Below, in pieces: positions 19,438 through 30,600 of a DNA stretch of 64,000 nucleotides. The DNA is from Methanobacteriota archaeon (lineage in GTDB: Archaea; Thermoplasmatota; Thermoplasmata; RBG-16-68-12; JAJISG01). Each line of letters begins with the position of its first letter. Position 1 is the stretch's first letter. The stretch spans positions 41,538 through 105,537 of the forward strand of contig JAUVFR010000002.1 in the NCBI GenBank assembly GCA_030594205.1, read 5' to 3'. The position numbers and the translations under genes were made by a program. The notes under the pieces are model-generated. The model saw nothing but the letters and a program-made list of their open reading frames with translations, did not search any database and was not told the DNA's origin.

Positions 19438-20037
19438 ATGGTGTCTGACGGGTCGGAGGGAGTCGAAATGGGTCGGCGGAGGCGGGAACGGATGACCTCG
19501 GAAGGAGGCCCGGGCTCTTGGGCCACCGTCTTGGCACTCCTCGCCCTCCTCGTCTTCGGTGCCGGGGGACCCCTCCTCTCGGGCGTCCATGGTAGCCCTT
19601 CCGAGCCATCCGACCCGGCCGCGTGGCGCGGAGCCCCCGATCTCCACGGCCCCACCATCCGGGACGTACGGTCGATTCCCCCTCTGGCCCGACCGGGGGA
19701 AGGCGTGAGCCTGGGTGCGGTCATCACCGACCCCGATGGGGTCCAGGCCGCGTGGGTCCTCATCGAAGCCCCCGATGTGGACCTCAATATTACGCTGGTC
19801 CCCTTCGGCGACACATGGTACCTTAACCGAAGCTGGCAGACGCTCGGGGTCTATGGGTTCCAGATCTGGGCGCAGGACGGGGAGGGACACCTCAGCATGG
19901 CCCCCGGGAGCTTCCAGGTCCAGGCGTCCCTCGCCCGCACCTTCGCCCTGGTCCTCCTCTTGGGAACCCTCTTTGCGGTCGGGGCGGGGGCCGCCCTGGT
20001 TCTCCTGATCCACCGTGGCTCAGGACGGAGGGGCTAG
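19438..20037 (+). CDS. Secreted, C-terminally membrane-anchored protein (start uncertain)
   Basis: N-terminal signal-like helix and C-terminal TM helix LVLLLGTLFAVGAGAALVLLI. Confidence 0.6.
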   Translation: MVSDGSEGVEMGRRRRERMTSEGGPGSWATVLALLALLVFGAGGPLLSGVHGSPSEPSDPAAWRGAPDLHGPTIRDVRSIPPLARPGEGVSLGAVITDPDGVQAAWVLIEAPDVDLNITLVPFGDTWYLNRSWQTLGVYGFQIWAQDGEGHLSMAPGSFQVQASLARTFALVLLLGTLFAVGAGAALVLLIHRGSGRRG

Positions 20038-20149
20038 GCGATCGACGGCGGGGCCCTTCATCCGGTATTCGTTTGGGACTGACCTCAGGTACAACCGCCG
20101 AGCCGACGTTCGCGCCGGCGAACTCCCTCCTCGCGGGCGAGGGGGAGAG

Positions 20150-21433
20150 TCACGGGCTGACGAGCACGTGGCGGCGGTAGGCGTTCGTCTCCGGATGGAA
20201 GGAGTACCTGACCTTCCGGAACTGAGCCGCCAGCTCGGCGACGTCCCGGGCTACCGCCGCAGGCTTCTCCTTCTTCACCGCGACGCGAGCGATGAGATCG
20301 GCCACCTGCTCCATCTCGGCGGGTCCCATGCCGAGCCGCGTCAGCTCCTGGCTCCCGAGGCGGAGCCCGCTCGGGTTCACGGGGCTCTTGTCCCCGGAGA
20401 TGAGGTTCTTGTTGGTGATGACGTTGGCTCGCTCCAGATCGAGGGCCACCTGAGCGCCACCCCCTTCCTGGGAGACATCCAGGGCCAGGGCGTGGGACGC
20501 CGTGAAACCGAGATGCTCCCCGAGAACCCGCATCCCGCGCTCGTGTAGCGCCTGCCCGAGAGCCTGGGCGTTCCGAACCACCTGGGCGGCATACTCGTCC
20601 CCGAAAGCTTCCGACTCGGCAAGCGCGATGCCCAGCGCGGCCATGGCGTGGAGGTGATGATTGCTCACGACGCCCGGGAAGATGCTTCGGCGGAGGGCCT
20701 TCTCCATGCCCTCGTCCTTCGGGTTGGCCAGGACGACGCCGTGCTGAGGCCCCGGGAGGGTCTTGTGGGTGCTCGCGGAGATGATGTGAGCCCCCTCCCG
20801 CAAGGGGTCCTGAAACTGCCCTCCCGCGATGAGCCCGAGGACGTGGGCCGCGTCGTACCAGACTGGGCAGTCCACCTCCCGGAAGGCGTCTTTGAGCTCG
20901 CGGAGTGGCGTGGGGAACAGGAAGACCGATTGGCCAAAGAGGGCCACCTTGGGGCGGACCTCGCGAATGAGCTTCGCCGCTCCGTCAGGGTCAATGTTCA
21001 TGTTCTCTTCGTCCCAGGGGTAGGTCATCGTCTTCACCCCCCGAACCCCCACCGCCCCGAACTTGGCCGTGCTGATGTGGGCCCCGTCCGAAAGCGCGAC
21101 CGTCGTAATCGTGTCCCCCGGCTTCGTGAGGCCAAAGAGGACCGACAGGTTGGCCACCGTGCCTGAGATGGGGCGGGGATCGGCCAGCTCGCAGCGGAAA
21201 ATCCGCTGAAGCATCTCCGTGATCCGGATCTCGACCTGGTCCACGTACCTGTTGCCCTGGTAGTATCGCTTCCCGGGCAAACCCTCCGCGTATCGGTGTC
21301 CGAAGTCTGAGAGGTACATCTCCAGGGCCAGCGGGCTCATGACATTCTCGGAGGCAATGAGGCAGAGGGATTCCTGGAACCAGGCGTGGTGGCGGTCCAC
21401 CTGGTCCACGATAAAAGCGGCATCCTCGTTCAT
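20150..21433 (-). CDS. glyA: Serine hydroxymethyltransferase
   Basis: SLCLIASENVMSPLA...GHRYAEGLPGKRYYQGNRYVD...STHKTLPGPQHG. Confidence 0.92.
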   Translation of the reverse strand: MNEDAAFIVDQVDRHHAWFQESLCLIASENVMSPLALEMYLSDFGHRYAEGLPGKRYYQGNRYVDQVEIRITEMLQRIFRCELADPRPISGTVANLSVLFGLTKPGDTITTVALSDGAHISTAKFGAVGVRGVKTMTYPWDEENMNIDPDGAAKLIREVRPKVALFGQSVFLFPTPLRELKDAFREVDCPVWYDAAHVLGLIAGGQFQDPLREGAHIISASTHKTLPGPQHGVVLANPKDEGMEKALRRSIFPGVVSNHHLHAMAALGIALAESEAFGDEYAAQVVRNAQALGQALHERGMRVLGEHLGFTASHALALDVSQEGGGAQVALDLERANVITNKNLISGDKSPVNPSGLRLGSQELTRLGMGPAEMEQVADLIARVAVKKEKPAAVARDVAELAAQFRKVRYSFHPETNAYRRHVLVSP

Positions 21434-21521
21434 GGTCTCCCTGGTGGGTAGAGGGCGTTCCGCTAAAAACCTCCGACTGGGTTTGGCGAAGCCTTTTCTC
21501 CCCTCCGACCCCTCGAAGCGT

Positions 21522-22214
21522 GTGGAGACCCCGTCCCTCGCGGACCTGCGGGAGCGCGTGATAACGTGCACCGGGTGTCCCCGACTCGTCGATTTCAGGC
21601 AGGAGGTCTCCGAGAAGAAGAAACGGGCCTTCGAGGACTGGACCTATTGGGGACGGCCCGTGCCCGGGTTCGGGGATCCGGAGGCCGATCTGGCCATCGT
21701 CGGTTTGGCGCCCGCCGCCCACGGGGGAAACCGGACCGGGCGCATCTTCACGGGAGACCCCAGCGCCGCCTTTCTCATGCGGGGCCTCCACGAGGCAGGA
21801 TTCGCGAGTCAGCGCACCTCCGAGGACCGAGAGGACGGCCTCCGACTGCATAACGCGTACATGACGGCGGCCGTGCGGTGCGTCCCCCCAGACAATCGCC
21901 CCACGGCCAGGGAGGTCCACAACTGCGCGCCCTTCCTCCGGGAGGAGATGGACCTGGTCCGTCCGCGGACGATTCTTGCCTTGGGACATCTCGCCTTCAA
22001 CGCCTCCACTCGCTTCCTCGAACACCGGTTCGGCATTCGTCGAAGCGGGCTGAAGTTCCGGCACGGAGGGGTCTATGAGTTCAAGTCAGACATGCCGATC
22101 CTCGTCGCCTCCTATCACCCGAGTCCCCGCAACACGAATACGGGGCTCCTGAGCGAGGAATCATTCCGCAACGTTCTGGTCAAGGTCCGTGAGGTGCTTG
22201 AGGTGTCCCCTTAG
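21522..22214 (+). CDS. Uracil-DNA glycosylase family 5 (UDGb)
   Basis: ITCTGCPRL; GLAPAAHGGNRTGRIFTGD; SYHPSPRNTNTG. Confidence 0.88.
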   Translation: METPSLADLRERVITCTGCPRLVDFRQEVSEKKKRAFEDWTYWGRPVPGFGDPEADLAIVGLAPAAHGGNRTGRIFTGDPSAAFLMRGLHEAGFASQRTSEDREDGLRLHNAYMTAAVRCVPPDNRPTAREVHNCAPFLREEMDLVRPRTILALGHLAFNASTRFLEHRFGIRRSGLKFRHGGVYEFKSDMPILVASYHPSPRNTNTGLLSEESFRNVLVKVREVLEVSP

Positions 22215-22232
22215 CAGCGGGGGCCTGAGGGC

Positions 22233-23429
22233 TCAGTAGACTCTGATTTCCCCCTTCACGAAGCGCATGGTGAGGTCCGAGATTCGACTCAACCCCTCAT
22301 CGATGAGTCGCTCCGTGTCGTCCTTCACCTTGGCGACGTGCACCCCATCAGCCATGAGAAGCTGAGCCGTCGCCGCCTGGGGGTAGTCGATGGGCTTCCC
22401 GATCTGGGAGACGATACGAAGGTGGACTTCCTCGATGTTTCCTCCCGCCTCCTCGTAGATCTGCTGGGCCAGCTCCCGGGCCAGGACGTTGTAGAGTTTG
22501 CCCACGTGGGTCACGGGGTTCTTGCCCGCCACCGCCTCCAAGCTCATGGGCCGATAGGGGGTGATGAGGCCGTTGACGCGGTTCCCGCGCCCCACGGACC
22601 CGTCGTCCCCGTTCTCCATGGAAAGGCCCGTGACGGTCAGGTAGAACCGTCCGGCGTCGTAGTCGTCTCCCGTGTTCACGCTTACGGTCACGTTCTTGTC
22701 CGTGATCTGGGGCGCGTGGTTCTGGACGCGGTCCGTCAACTCTTCAACGGCGCTGACGTAGTGGTCCTGGTCGGGAATGTGTCGATCCACCATGGCGGCG
22801 GCGATGGTGAGTCGGATGCTGTCGCCCCGTCGGACGCCCATGACTTTGATGTCGTGGCCCACTTCGGGAAGCTCTTCCTTGAAGGGCCCGTTGATAAACT
22901 CCTCCGTCCCCATGACGAGACGCTCCGTGGCGCTGAGCGGAGCATAGCTCACCCCGAAGGAGGTGTCGTTCGCGAGATGTTTCTGCGTGTCGTACAGCCC
23001 CTGCAGATCCACCGAGCCGCGGCCGATCAGGCAGTCGATCGTGACGTCGGTGTCGACATCTAGCTGCGTGCAGTGCCGGCGAAGGTACTCCTTGGCCGCC
23101 CTCACCGCAGTGGAACGGAAGGGCAGCCGCTCGCCGTTCACCTCCGTGGTGGCCCGGCCCACGAGGATGATCTTGGCGGGTTCCAAGACGACTCCGCCGC
23201 CGAAGGCGGGCGCGGATTGGCCACCCACGATTTGCACTTCGTCGGTGTTGTGATGGAGGATCCGTCCGAACCGATCCAGGTACATCAGGGAGAGGGATCG
23301 GGAGACGGCCTCCGCGATGGCGTCGGAGATCGTGTCCGGGTGGCCGATGCCCTTGCGCTCTACGATCTCGCTGTACTGACGCTCGACGGGGGTGTGGCTG
23401 ATGTCCTCGACGATGATGGTCCTACCCAC
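22233..23429 (-). CDS. mat: S-adenosylmethionine synthetase, archaeal type
   Basis: ERKGIGHPDTISDAIAEAVSRSL...NTDEVQIVGGQSAP; GTG start at 23429. Confidence 0.95.
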   Translation of the reverse strand: MGRTIIVEDISHTPVERQYSEIVERKGIGHPDTISDAIAEAVSRSLSLMYLDRFGRILHHNTDEVQIVGGQSAPAFGGGVVLEPAKIILVGRATTEVNGERLPFRSTAVRAAKEYLRRHCTQLDVDTDVTIDCLIGRGSVDLQGLYDTQKHLANDTSFGVSYAPLSATERLVMGTEEFINGPFKEELPEVGHDIKVMGVRRGDSIRLTIAAAMVDRHIPDQDHYVSAVEELTDRVQNHAPQITDKNVTVSVNTGDDYDAGRFYLTVTGLSMENGDDGSVGRGNRVNGLITPYRPMSLEAVAGKNPVTHVGKLYNVLARELAQQIYEEAGGNIEEVHLRIVSQIGKPIDYPQAATAQLLMADGVHVAKVKDDTERLIDEGLSRISDLTMRFVKGEIRVY

Positions 23430-23473
23430 GGAGAACCCCCCCAAGGAGGTCAGGCGACCTAGGTAGGGGATTC

Positions 23474-24409
23474 TTATAGCTCTTTCTGAGGGCCAGGCTC
23501 CCCGTCGGGGAGGGGCACCTTGTACTCGAAAAAGTCTCGGGCCACGTGGGAATTCGGGAAGACGGCCTTCGCGTCCGCCTCGATGGCCTCGGGGTCTCCG
23601 TACCGCGGGCTGATGTGCGTCAGGAAGAGGACCGCAGCGCCAGTGCGCTTTGCGATCCCTGCTGCCTGGCGGGCGGAGGAGTGCCCGTACTTGTTGGCCT
23701 GCTCCTCCAGTGTGGACTCCGTCGTGGCGTCGTGGATGAGGACGTCGCAATTGCGGGCGAAAGGGACGAGACCCTCGTTGGGACGGGTGTCACCCGTATA
23801 GACAATCTTGCGGCCTCGGCGAGGCGGGCCCACGATATCCTCGGGGGCAATGCGCTTTCCTTCCCAATCCACCGCGTGTCCCTGTTGCAGCTTCCGGTAG
23901 AGGGGTCCCTCCGGGACGCCGAGGGCCTGGACCTTCTCCAGGTTGAATCGGCCGGGTCGGAGCTTCTCCTCGAGGGCAAAGGCGAGGCACGGGACCTGGT
24001 GCGGGGAATCGGTCACCTTGAGCCAGTATTCGCCGCAGTCCACCTCGTCCCCTGGCTCGAGGTCCCGTACGCGGGTCTCGAACGTGGGTTTGAACAGGTT
24101 GATGTCCAGGAGGGACTGAACCGTCCGTACCGTCCCCGTGGGTCCGTAGATTTCCAAGGGTTCGGTTCGATCGTTCAGGGACATGGTCATGACGAGGCCC
24201 GGAAGGCCGAGAAAGTGGTCCCCGTGGAAGTGGCTGATGAGGATCCGCGACACCTGCATGAAGGAGAGCTTGCTGAGCATGAACTGGCGCTGGGTCCCCT
24301 CCCCGCAGTCCATGAGGATAATCTCCCCCCCTCGCTTGATCGCGATCGCGGAGACGTTGCGGTGGGGCGAGGGCATGCTGCCGGAGGTGCCCAGAAAGAC
24401 AATTTCCAT
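23474..24409 (-). CDS. rnz: Ribonuclease Z (tRNA 3' processing endonuclease)
   Basis: MEIVFLGTSGSMPSPHRN...DCGEGTQRQ...SHFHGDHFLGLPG...TGDTRP...HSSARQAA. Confidence 0.95.
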   Translation of the reverse strand: MEIVFLGTSGSMPSPHRNVSAIAIKRGGEIILMDCGEGTQRQFMLSKLSFMQVSRILISHFHGDHFLGLPGLVMTMSLNDRTEPLEIYGPTGTVRTVQSLLDINLFKPTFETRVRDLEPGDEVDCGEYWLKVTDSPHQVPCLAFALEEKLRPGRFNLEKVQALGVPEGPLYRKLQQGHAVDWEGKRIAPEDIVGPPRRGRKIVYTGDTRPNEGLVPFARNCDVLIHDATTESTLEEQANKYGHSSARQAAGIAKRTGAAVLFLTHISPRYGDPEAIEADAKAVFPNSHVARDFFEYKVPLPDGEPGPQKEL

Positions 24410-24737
24410 GGGAGGTCCCTCAACGCCGGGCGAGATATACGTTTTCACGTAGAGCCTAGAGGGGGAAACCTGTCTTTACATACGAGGCGGAGTCGGACCT
24501 CATTCCCGAGGTCAACTCGGATCGTAGGACCGGGGTCCGTCTCCCTCGTCGGAGGTCAGAGACCATCCGGGGGTTGGGAAATCCCGGCCGTAGTGTGATC
24601 GAGACCCTCTCTCCAGCGGCCTGAGGGCCAGGGACGAACGAGAGCCCTAGGGGGAGGAAGTGCGCCACCAGCAGTGCGGCGGATCGAACGTCCTTGGCGT
24701 TCGTAACAGCGCCCTCGGCCGCTGCCGTCCCGCCCGA

Positions 24738-25907
24738 TTAGGGAGCCTGCCGGCTTCTACGACCCCACAGGATCAGCGCGACGGCCACGACGACGAGGAG
24801 GACGACAAGTGCGATCGTGGTGCCGGCGAAGACAACAGGGTCAATTCCTGCGGATGGCTGCGCAGGTGCAGCGACGTTCACCGTCACCTCATCACCGACT
24901 TCGGGAGACAAGGCGCTATGATCATTGTTGTGTAGGGAGACGCTGATGGTGTGCTGGCCTTCTGTCAAGTCCTTCACGGCATAGATGAGCCCCGTGACCA
25001 TGAAGTCGATCGTTGACCCGTCGACGGCGACGTGGTAGTGGCCCCGTCCGGGGACGCTTGCCTGCCCGATGCTTTCAGCGTCGATGATGAAGCCCGCAAT
25101 CTGTACTTGCAGGAACACGACCATCCCAACGGTCGTGCCAGCCGTCGGCTCCACGATCGAAATGCTGGGGTTGGCCGCCGTCGCCGTCGGGGTGGCTGAG
25201 GCCTCGTTGGATTGCAAACCCTCCCCGATGGTGTTTTCGGCGCTCACCTGGTAGTAGTACGTCTGGCCGGCCATCACGGCCGTGTCCGTGTAGGAGAGGG
25301 AGGTGCCAGCATCGACCAGGAATATGGCCATACCCCGGGCCGTGTCCCGGTAGACCTTGTAGTTCGTGATCGGGGATCCGCCGTCGGAGAGGGGCGCCTG
25401 CCACGTAAGGCCGACCTGGACGACCCCCGCTGCCGCCTGGAGGTTCTGGGGGACGGTGGGCGCGGTCGGCGCCGTCGGCGCCGTCGGCGTGGCTGAAGCC
25501 TCGTTCGACCGCGGACCCTCGCCGAGCCCCACGGCACTCACCTGGTAGTAGTACAGGACGCCGTTCGTCAGGCCCGTGTCCGTATGGGAGAGGACGTTGC
25601 CAGCATCGACTAGGAATATGGCCATACCCGGGGCCGTGCCCCGGTAGACCTTGTAGTTCGTGATCGGGTACCCGGGATCAATGGAAGAGGGCGCCTGCCA
25701 CGTAAGGCCGACCTGGACGACTCCCGCGGTCGCCATGAGGTTCATCGGTGCCGAGGGGGCCAGGGGATGAGGCGGATCGGGGGGGATCCCCTTCGAACCG
25801 GAAGGAGGACCGCCTGCCTCGATAAGGCCAATGCCAGCAGATAAGAGCAAAGAGATGGCGACGACCAGAGCAACGCTTCGCAAAGGCGGTCCTCCTGTTT
25901 CCCTCAA
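24738..25907 (-). CDS. Surface protein: signal peptide, two FN3 domains, Ig-like domain, C-terminal TM anchor
   Basis: Two very similar FN3 units (GVVQVGLTWQAP...ITNYKVYR...YYYQVSA...SNEASATPT) and terminal TM helix with RRSRQAP. Confidence 0.85.
   Translation of the reverse strand: MRETGGPPLRSVALVVAISLLLSAGIGLIEAGGPPSGSKGIPPDPPHPLAPSAPMNLMATAGVVQVGLTWQAPSSIDPGYPITNYKVYRGTAPGMAIFLVDAGNVLSHTDTGLTNGVLYYYQVSAVGLGEGPRSNEASATPTAPTAPTAPTVPQNLQAAAGVVQVGLTWQAPLSDGGSPITNYKVYRDTARGMAIFLVDAGTSLSYTDTAVMAGQTYYYQVSAENTIGEGLQSNEASATPTATAANPSISIVEPTAGTTVGMVVFLQVQIAGFIIDAESIGQASVPGRGHYHVAVDGSTIDFMVTGLIYAVKDLTEGQHTISVSLHNNDHSALSPEVGDEVTVNVAAPAQPSAGIDPVVFAGTTIALVVLLVVVAVALILWGRRSRQAP
25273..25733 (-). repeat. 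Two near-identical direct copies (about 25273-25432 and 25571-25733) inside the FN3 gene, plus a 9-bp GTCGGCGCC tract near 25464-25494
   Basis: e.g. gccagcatcga[c/t][c/t]aggaatatggccatacc...gtagaccttgtagttcgtgatcggg appears twice. Confidence 0.8.
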
Positions 25908-26112
25908 GGAGCCCTGGCAGGCGGCGATGAGGTTGCTCTGGCAATTGAGGCCTCCAGCCTTTTAAGATCTGTCCCAGACGTGGCGAGAAGACGGGCGGCT
26001 TACGGGTGCGATTTCGACAACGATTGTCCTCCTTTACCCTTGTCGAAGCGTCATTTGAACACCACTTTCTCGAGTATATTAACCCAACCGGCCATCGGAT
26101 GGCGGTGGTCGG

Positions 26113-27639
26113 ATGGTGGTTCTGGACGGAGAAAGCCTCACGCCCGAGGCCGTCGCGAGGATTGCTAGGGAATATGGGGAGGTCACGATTTCGCCCTCAG
26201 CGATCCAAAAGATGGAAGCCTCTCGACAGCTGGTTGAGGAAATCGGAAGTGAGGGCCGCGTGGCGTACGGCGTCACGACAGGCATTGGCGAATTGGCCAA
26301 CGTGAGCATCCCATCAGATGACCTGCGCCAACTGCAGCGTAACATCGCGCGCAGTCACGCGGCGGGCACGGGAGAGCCCCTGCTAGAAGACGTGGTGCGG
26401 GCGATGATGGTTCTTCGGGCCAACGGACTCGCCAAGGGCCATTCGGGTGTCCGGCCCGCTCTCGTGGAGGTCCTCTGTCAAATGCTCAACCAGGGCGTCC
26501 ATCCTGTCGTCCCCCAAAAGGGGTCGGTGGGTGCCAGCGGGGACCTGGCCCCCCTTGCGCACATGACGCTGGTCATGATCGGGGAGGGGGAGGCCACCTA
26601 CCGAGGGCAACGGCTCTCCGGAACCGAAGCGTTGGCGGGGGCCGGCATTGAACCTGTCGAGCTGCAGCCAAAGGAAGGTCTTGCTCTCATAAATGGGACC
26701 TCGCTCATGGCCGCGTACGGATGTCTGGCGGTCCACGATGGCCTCGCTCTACTCAAGGATGCCCTGATTGCCGGTTCCATCAGCTTCGAGGCCCTGAAGG
26801 GATCACCCGTGCCCTTCGACTCGCGGATTCACGCGCTTCGAGCTCACCCGGGGCAGGCGACCACAGCGAGGAATCTCCTTCAATCCCTGGAGGATAGCGA
26901 AATCATACCCTCTCATCCGGGCCCTCACAAGGTGCAGGACCCCTACACGCTGCGTTGCATGCCTCAGGTCTTTGGGGCCGTCTTGGATGTACTGCGACAG
27001 GCGGAGACCGTCTTCAGCGTGGAGGCGAACTCGGCCACGGACAACCCCCTCCTGTTTCCGGAAGAGGGCGAGTTCCTCTCGGGTGGAAACTTCCATGGTC
27101 AACCCCTCGCCTTCATGATGGACTTCCTCGCCATCGCGTTGAGCGCCTTGGGCACCTTCTCGGAACGACGGGTCGCCCGCCTCGTGGATGGCAACGTGAG
27201 CGGACTCCCCCCCTTCTTGACACCGAAGTCCGGCCTCCATTCGGGGTTGATGCTGATGCAATACACCGCAGCCGCCCTGGCCTCGGAGAACAAGGTGTTC
27301 GCGCACCCCGCGTCGGTGGACTCCATTCCTACCTCCGCCAACCAGGAGGACTTTGTCCCGATGGGTCCCGCTGCCGGGGAAAAGCTCTTCCACATCATCC
27401 GGAACGTTCGGACCCTCTTAGGAATCGAATACCTCTGTGCATCGCAGGGGTTGGAATTCGAGAAGTCCCTGGATCCCGGAAAGGGACCCCTTACGGCCTA
27501 TCGGTTCCTTCGCCAACACGTCGCTCCCCTCGAGGAAGATCGCCCCCTTTCTCCCGACCTCGAGGTCATCACCTCCCTCCTTGAGGGGGGAAAGATCGTG
27601 GAAGCCGTTGAGGCCGAGATCGGCCCCATCCTCGCTTGA
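26113..27639 (+). CDS. hutH: Histidine ammonia-lyase family (MIO enzyme)
   Basis: YGVTTGIGELANV...GSVGASGDLAPLAH (ASG motif)...NSATDNPL. Confidence 0.93.
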   Translation: MVVLDGESLTPEAVARIAREYGEVTISPSAIQKMEASRQLVEEIGSEGRVAYGVTTGIGELANVSIPSDDLRQLQRNIARSHAAGTGEPLLEDVVRAMMVLRANGLAKGHSGVRPALVEVLCQMLNQGVHPVVPQKGSVGASGDLAPLAHMTLVMIGEGEATYRGQRLSGTEALAGAGIEPVELQPKEGLALINGTSLMAAYGCLAVHDGLALLKDALIAGSISFEALKGSPVPFDSRIHALRAHPGQATTARNLLQSLEDSEIIPSHPGPHKVQDPYTLRCMPQVFGAVLDVLRQAETVFSVEANSATDNPLLFPEEGEFLSGGNFHGQPLAFMMDFLAIALSALGTFSERRVARLVDGNVSGLPPFLTPKSGLHSGLMLMQYTAAALASENKVFAHPASVDSIPTSANQEDFVPMGPAAGEKLFHIIRNVRTLLGIEYLCASQGLEFEKSLDPGKGPLTAYRFLRQHVAPLEEDRPLSPDLEVITSLLEGGKIVEAVEAEIGPILA

Positions 27640-27676
27640 TTCTGGGAACGTGCAGGCTCGGCATCAAGCGGGGCCC

Positions 27677-30600
27677 TTACGGCGCCTTCACTTTGATCTG
27701 GAAGACCTGCTCCCAATCGTAGTCCTGTTCGTCGATGAGGCGTCGGGCCTTGGCCTTCACCATGACAGGCACCTCGCCCGAGGAGGCGAACACCAGGGTG
27801 AAGGGCAGGGACACTTCGTCGTTCGCGCGGACCGAAGGGGGCACTTCCAACCCCTTGACCTCGAGCTCCCCAAGCACCTCGACCTCTAGATCCTTGGCCA
27901 GCGCCTTGCTCGTGTTCTGAATCCGGAGGGTCGCCTCCACGTCCTTCCCGACGGTGGCGCCGGATACGTCCAAGTGCCAATCCAAGGTCGGGGTGAAGGC
28001 ATCCAGGGCCTCTCGGACCTGTTCGAGACTCCGCTCCGCATTTTCCAGGGCGGCGACCGGATTGGATTCGTGCAACGCCATGGCCTGATCGAGGGAATCC
28101 TCCGCCGTTCCCACATTGATGCCGAACTTCTTCGCGGTCGTGATGATGGATCGTGCCTGGGCTGTCGCTTCGACGAACCGCTTGGCCGTGTCCTCGAGGG
28201 AATCCAACGACTCCCTGGCTTGCTGGGCGAGCCGCACGGCCTTCTCGTAGACCTTCTGCTTCAAGGCCTCCTTGGCCTCCGCGATCTGGCCCCGGGCTTC
28301 GTTTACTTCCACGGACAATTCTGCCGCGTGGTCCAGGGCTCCCTCCGCCTCCTTGACGACTTCCTCCACCTTCGCCTGCATCGCATTCTGGACCTCGACC
28401 AGGGAGCCGGAGAGCACTTGGTGGGCGCTGACGAATTGATCTTGCTCGAGGTAGGCGAGGCCCTCCGACAGGCGGTCCTCCAGGCCTTCGACCTGACAGT
28501 CGAGGAGGCTGCTTAGGACTCGGGCATTACGCAGCTGGCCATGGAGGTCAGTGAGGTAGCTGGACACCATCCCGGATGCCTCCGTGGCCAACCGGTCGTA
28601 CGCTTCCTTGGCCCCTTCCATGTCGGCGTTCTTGGCGGCCGTCTTTCCCTCGTCCAGGATCAAGGACAACTGCGAGCAGTCCATGCCCAGCGTGTCGGCG
28701 ACATTGAAGTTCCGGAGGGCGACCTCCTCGGAAATGTGCATGACCTCCCACTCTTCCTTGATGTGGCCGAGTTCGTCACTCGCGTTGATTGCCACCTCGA
28801 GGGACTTCACATAGTCGCCCGCCTCGAAGGCATCTTCCGCCTCTTTGAGGAGCCGCTGCAGGAGATCCACCTCCGTGGGCAGGGCGTGGATCCGCTCCCG
28901 AGCCGTCTCGAGGGAGTTCTGAGCGATCTCCCACTGAAGCCCCATCTTCTCCAGAAGCGCCTCGCTCTGCATCGCGGAGGCGAGGGATTGCTGATACTGG
29001 CCCTCGTCCATCTCCTTCCGGGCCTGCACTAGGAGGGCATCCGCCTCTGCGGTGGCGACTCCCTCCTTTTTCGCCTTTGCGGCCGAGGCCTCGAACCCCT
29101 TGATCATTCGCTCGATGCTGTCCTTGCGGTCTCGTGCCAGTTGGCCTAGGGCCTCGCCCGTGAGTTGCCTGGCGACGGAGAGACGCCCGTCGTTCAGGGC
29201 CTTCGCGGCCTTGTTCAGCAGTTTCTCTGAACCGCCGACCTTGATGCTTAGGGCCTGCAGGTCTGCGAGGAGGGTTTCCGCCTCCTTTCGGTCCCGCAGG
29301 ATTTCCTCGTAAGTCTCGGCCAGGGTTTCCGACTGGGTCAGAATCTCCTGCGAGCGCTCGGCGGCCTCCTTGAGCTTGCGTTCCTCCAGGAAGCCCTTAA
29401 TCTCCTTCACCGCCGCCTGGAGTTCACCGATCTCCGGGGCGGGGACCTGGACCTTCTCCAGCATGTTCTCGGACCGGGCGACGCGACCGTTCACGCTGTT
29501 CAGCATGCCGGCCTGAGTCTGGGCCTCCACCTCCATGGCGAGCTCCACGGCCTCCCGGAAGTCGCCATGGTCGAGGGCCCGCTTGGACCGGGCCAGCAGG
29601 CTGACCCAAGGCTCAACGTCGACCTCGAGGGTCTCCGCGAGGGCCAGGCTCGCCTTGGCCGCATTCAGCCGGTCGTTGACGTTGAGAACACTGATGGCCT
29701 TCTCCGCCTCCGACCGAGCGTCTCGAGCGATCTCCACGGCTCGCTCGATCTCTCCTTCCTCGAAGGCCGTCTTGCCTTGGAGCAGCAGTTCCACGGCTCG
29801 GGCCATGTTGATGTCCTTTTTCTTGCCCTCCGCCACGAGGACCGCGGCGGCCCCCATGGTGTCGCGAACCTTCTGAAAGGCGTCCAGGTGGGTTTTGGCC
29901 GAGGTGTCGCAGTCGCGGAGCTTGATGAGACCCTGAGGAATGTCGCCGCCTGTGATGGTCGTCTTGGCGGCCTTCAGAAGCTCCATCTCCTCCGCGATGT
30001 CGATGCCGGCATTTCGGGCTTCGATGACCCGTGCCTTCACTTCGTCAAAGGCACGCTGGGTGAGGTGAACCAGGACGCTACGGAGGCTCTCGACCTGCTG
30101 GAAGAGCTTGGGGAGCTCCCCCTTCTCGAGGGCCTCCTTCGCCGAAAGGTGGGTTTCTCGGAGCCCATCGATCTTCAGATCGTGTTCCGTAGCGAGTTCC
30201 TGCGCGGCCTGGAGTCCTTCGACCACCAGGATGCCGAAGGATTCGGAGAGGTCGCCGGCCTTCTCCTCTGCGTCCTCCGCCAAGCGGGCCGCGGTGCTGA
30301 AGTCGCGCATGTCGAGGGCCGTTTCCACCTTCAGGAGAAGCTCGGACACCTCTTGGGCGGCCGGGGTGGGCGGCAGGGTGTCTTTCAAGGTTTCGACCTT
30401 GGCGTGGAAGTGGGAGGTGAGACGGGCCTCCGTCTTCTGCTGAAGCTTGGTCGCCTCGGTGAGGGCCTTGCTCACTTCCTTCGATCCAAGGAGCTGGGTG
30501 CACTCTTGAATCCCCGCGTTGGCCTCGTCGAGATCGAGGTCAATGTTCTCTGCCAGCGTGACAATAGACTGGACCTCGTCCAACATTTCTCTGCACAGGT

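Noticed and set aside
24456-24737. Frame continuing past the FN3 protein TAA stop (SGGTAAAEGAVTNAKDVRSAALLVAHFLPLG...)
   Set aside because: No motif or convincing coding signature; composition fits chance open frame in GC-rich DNA.
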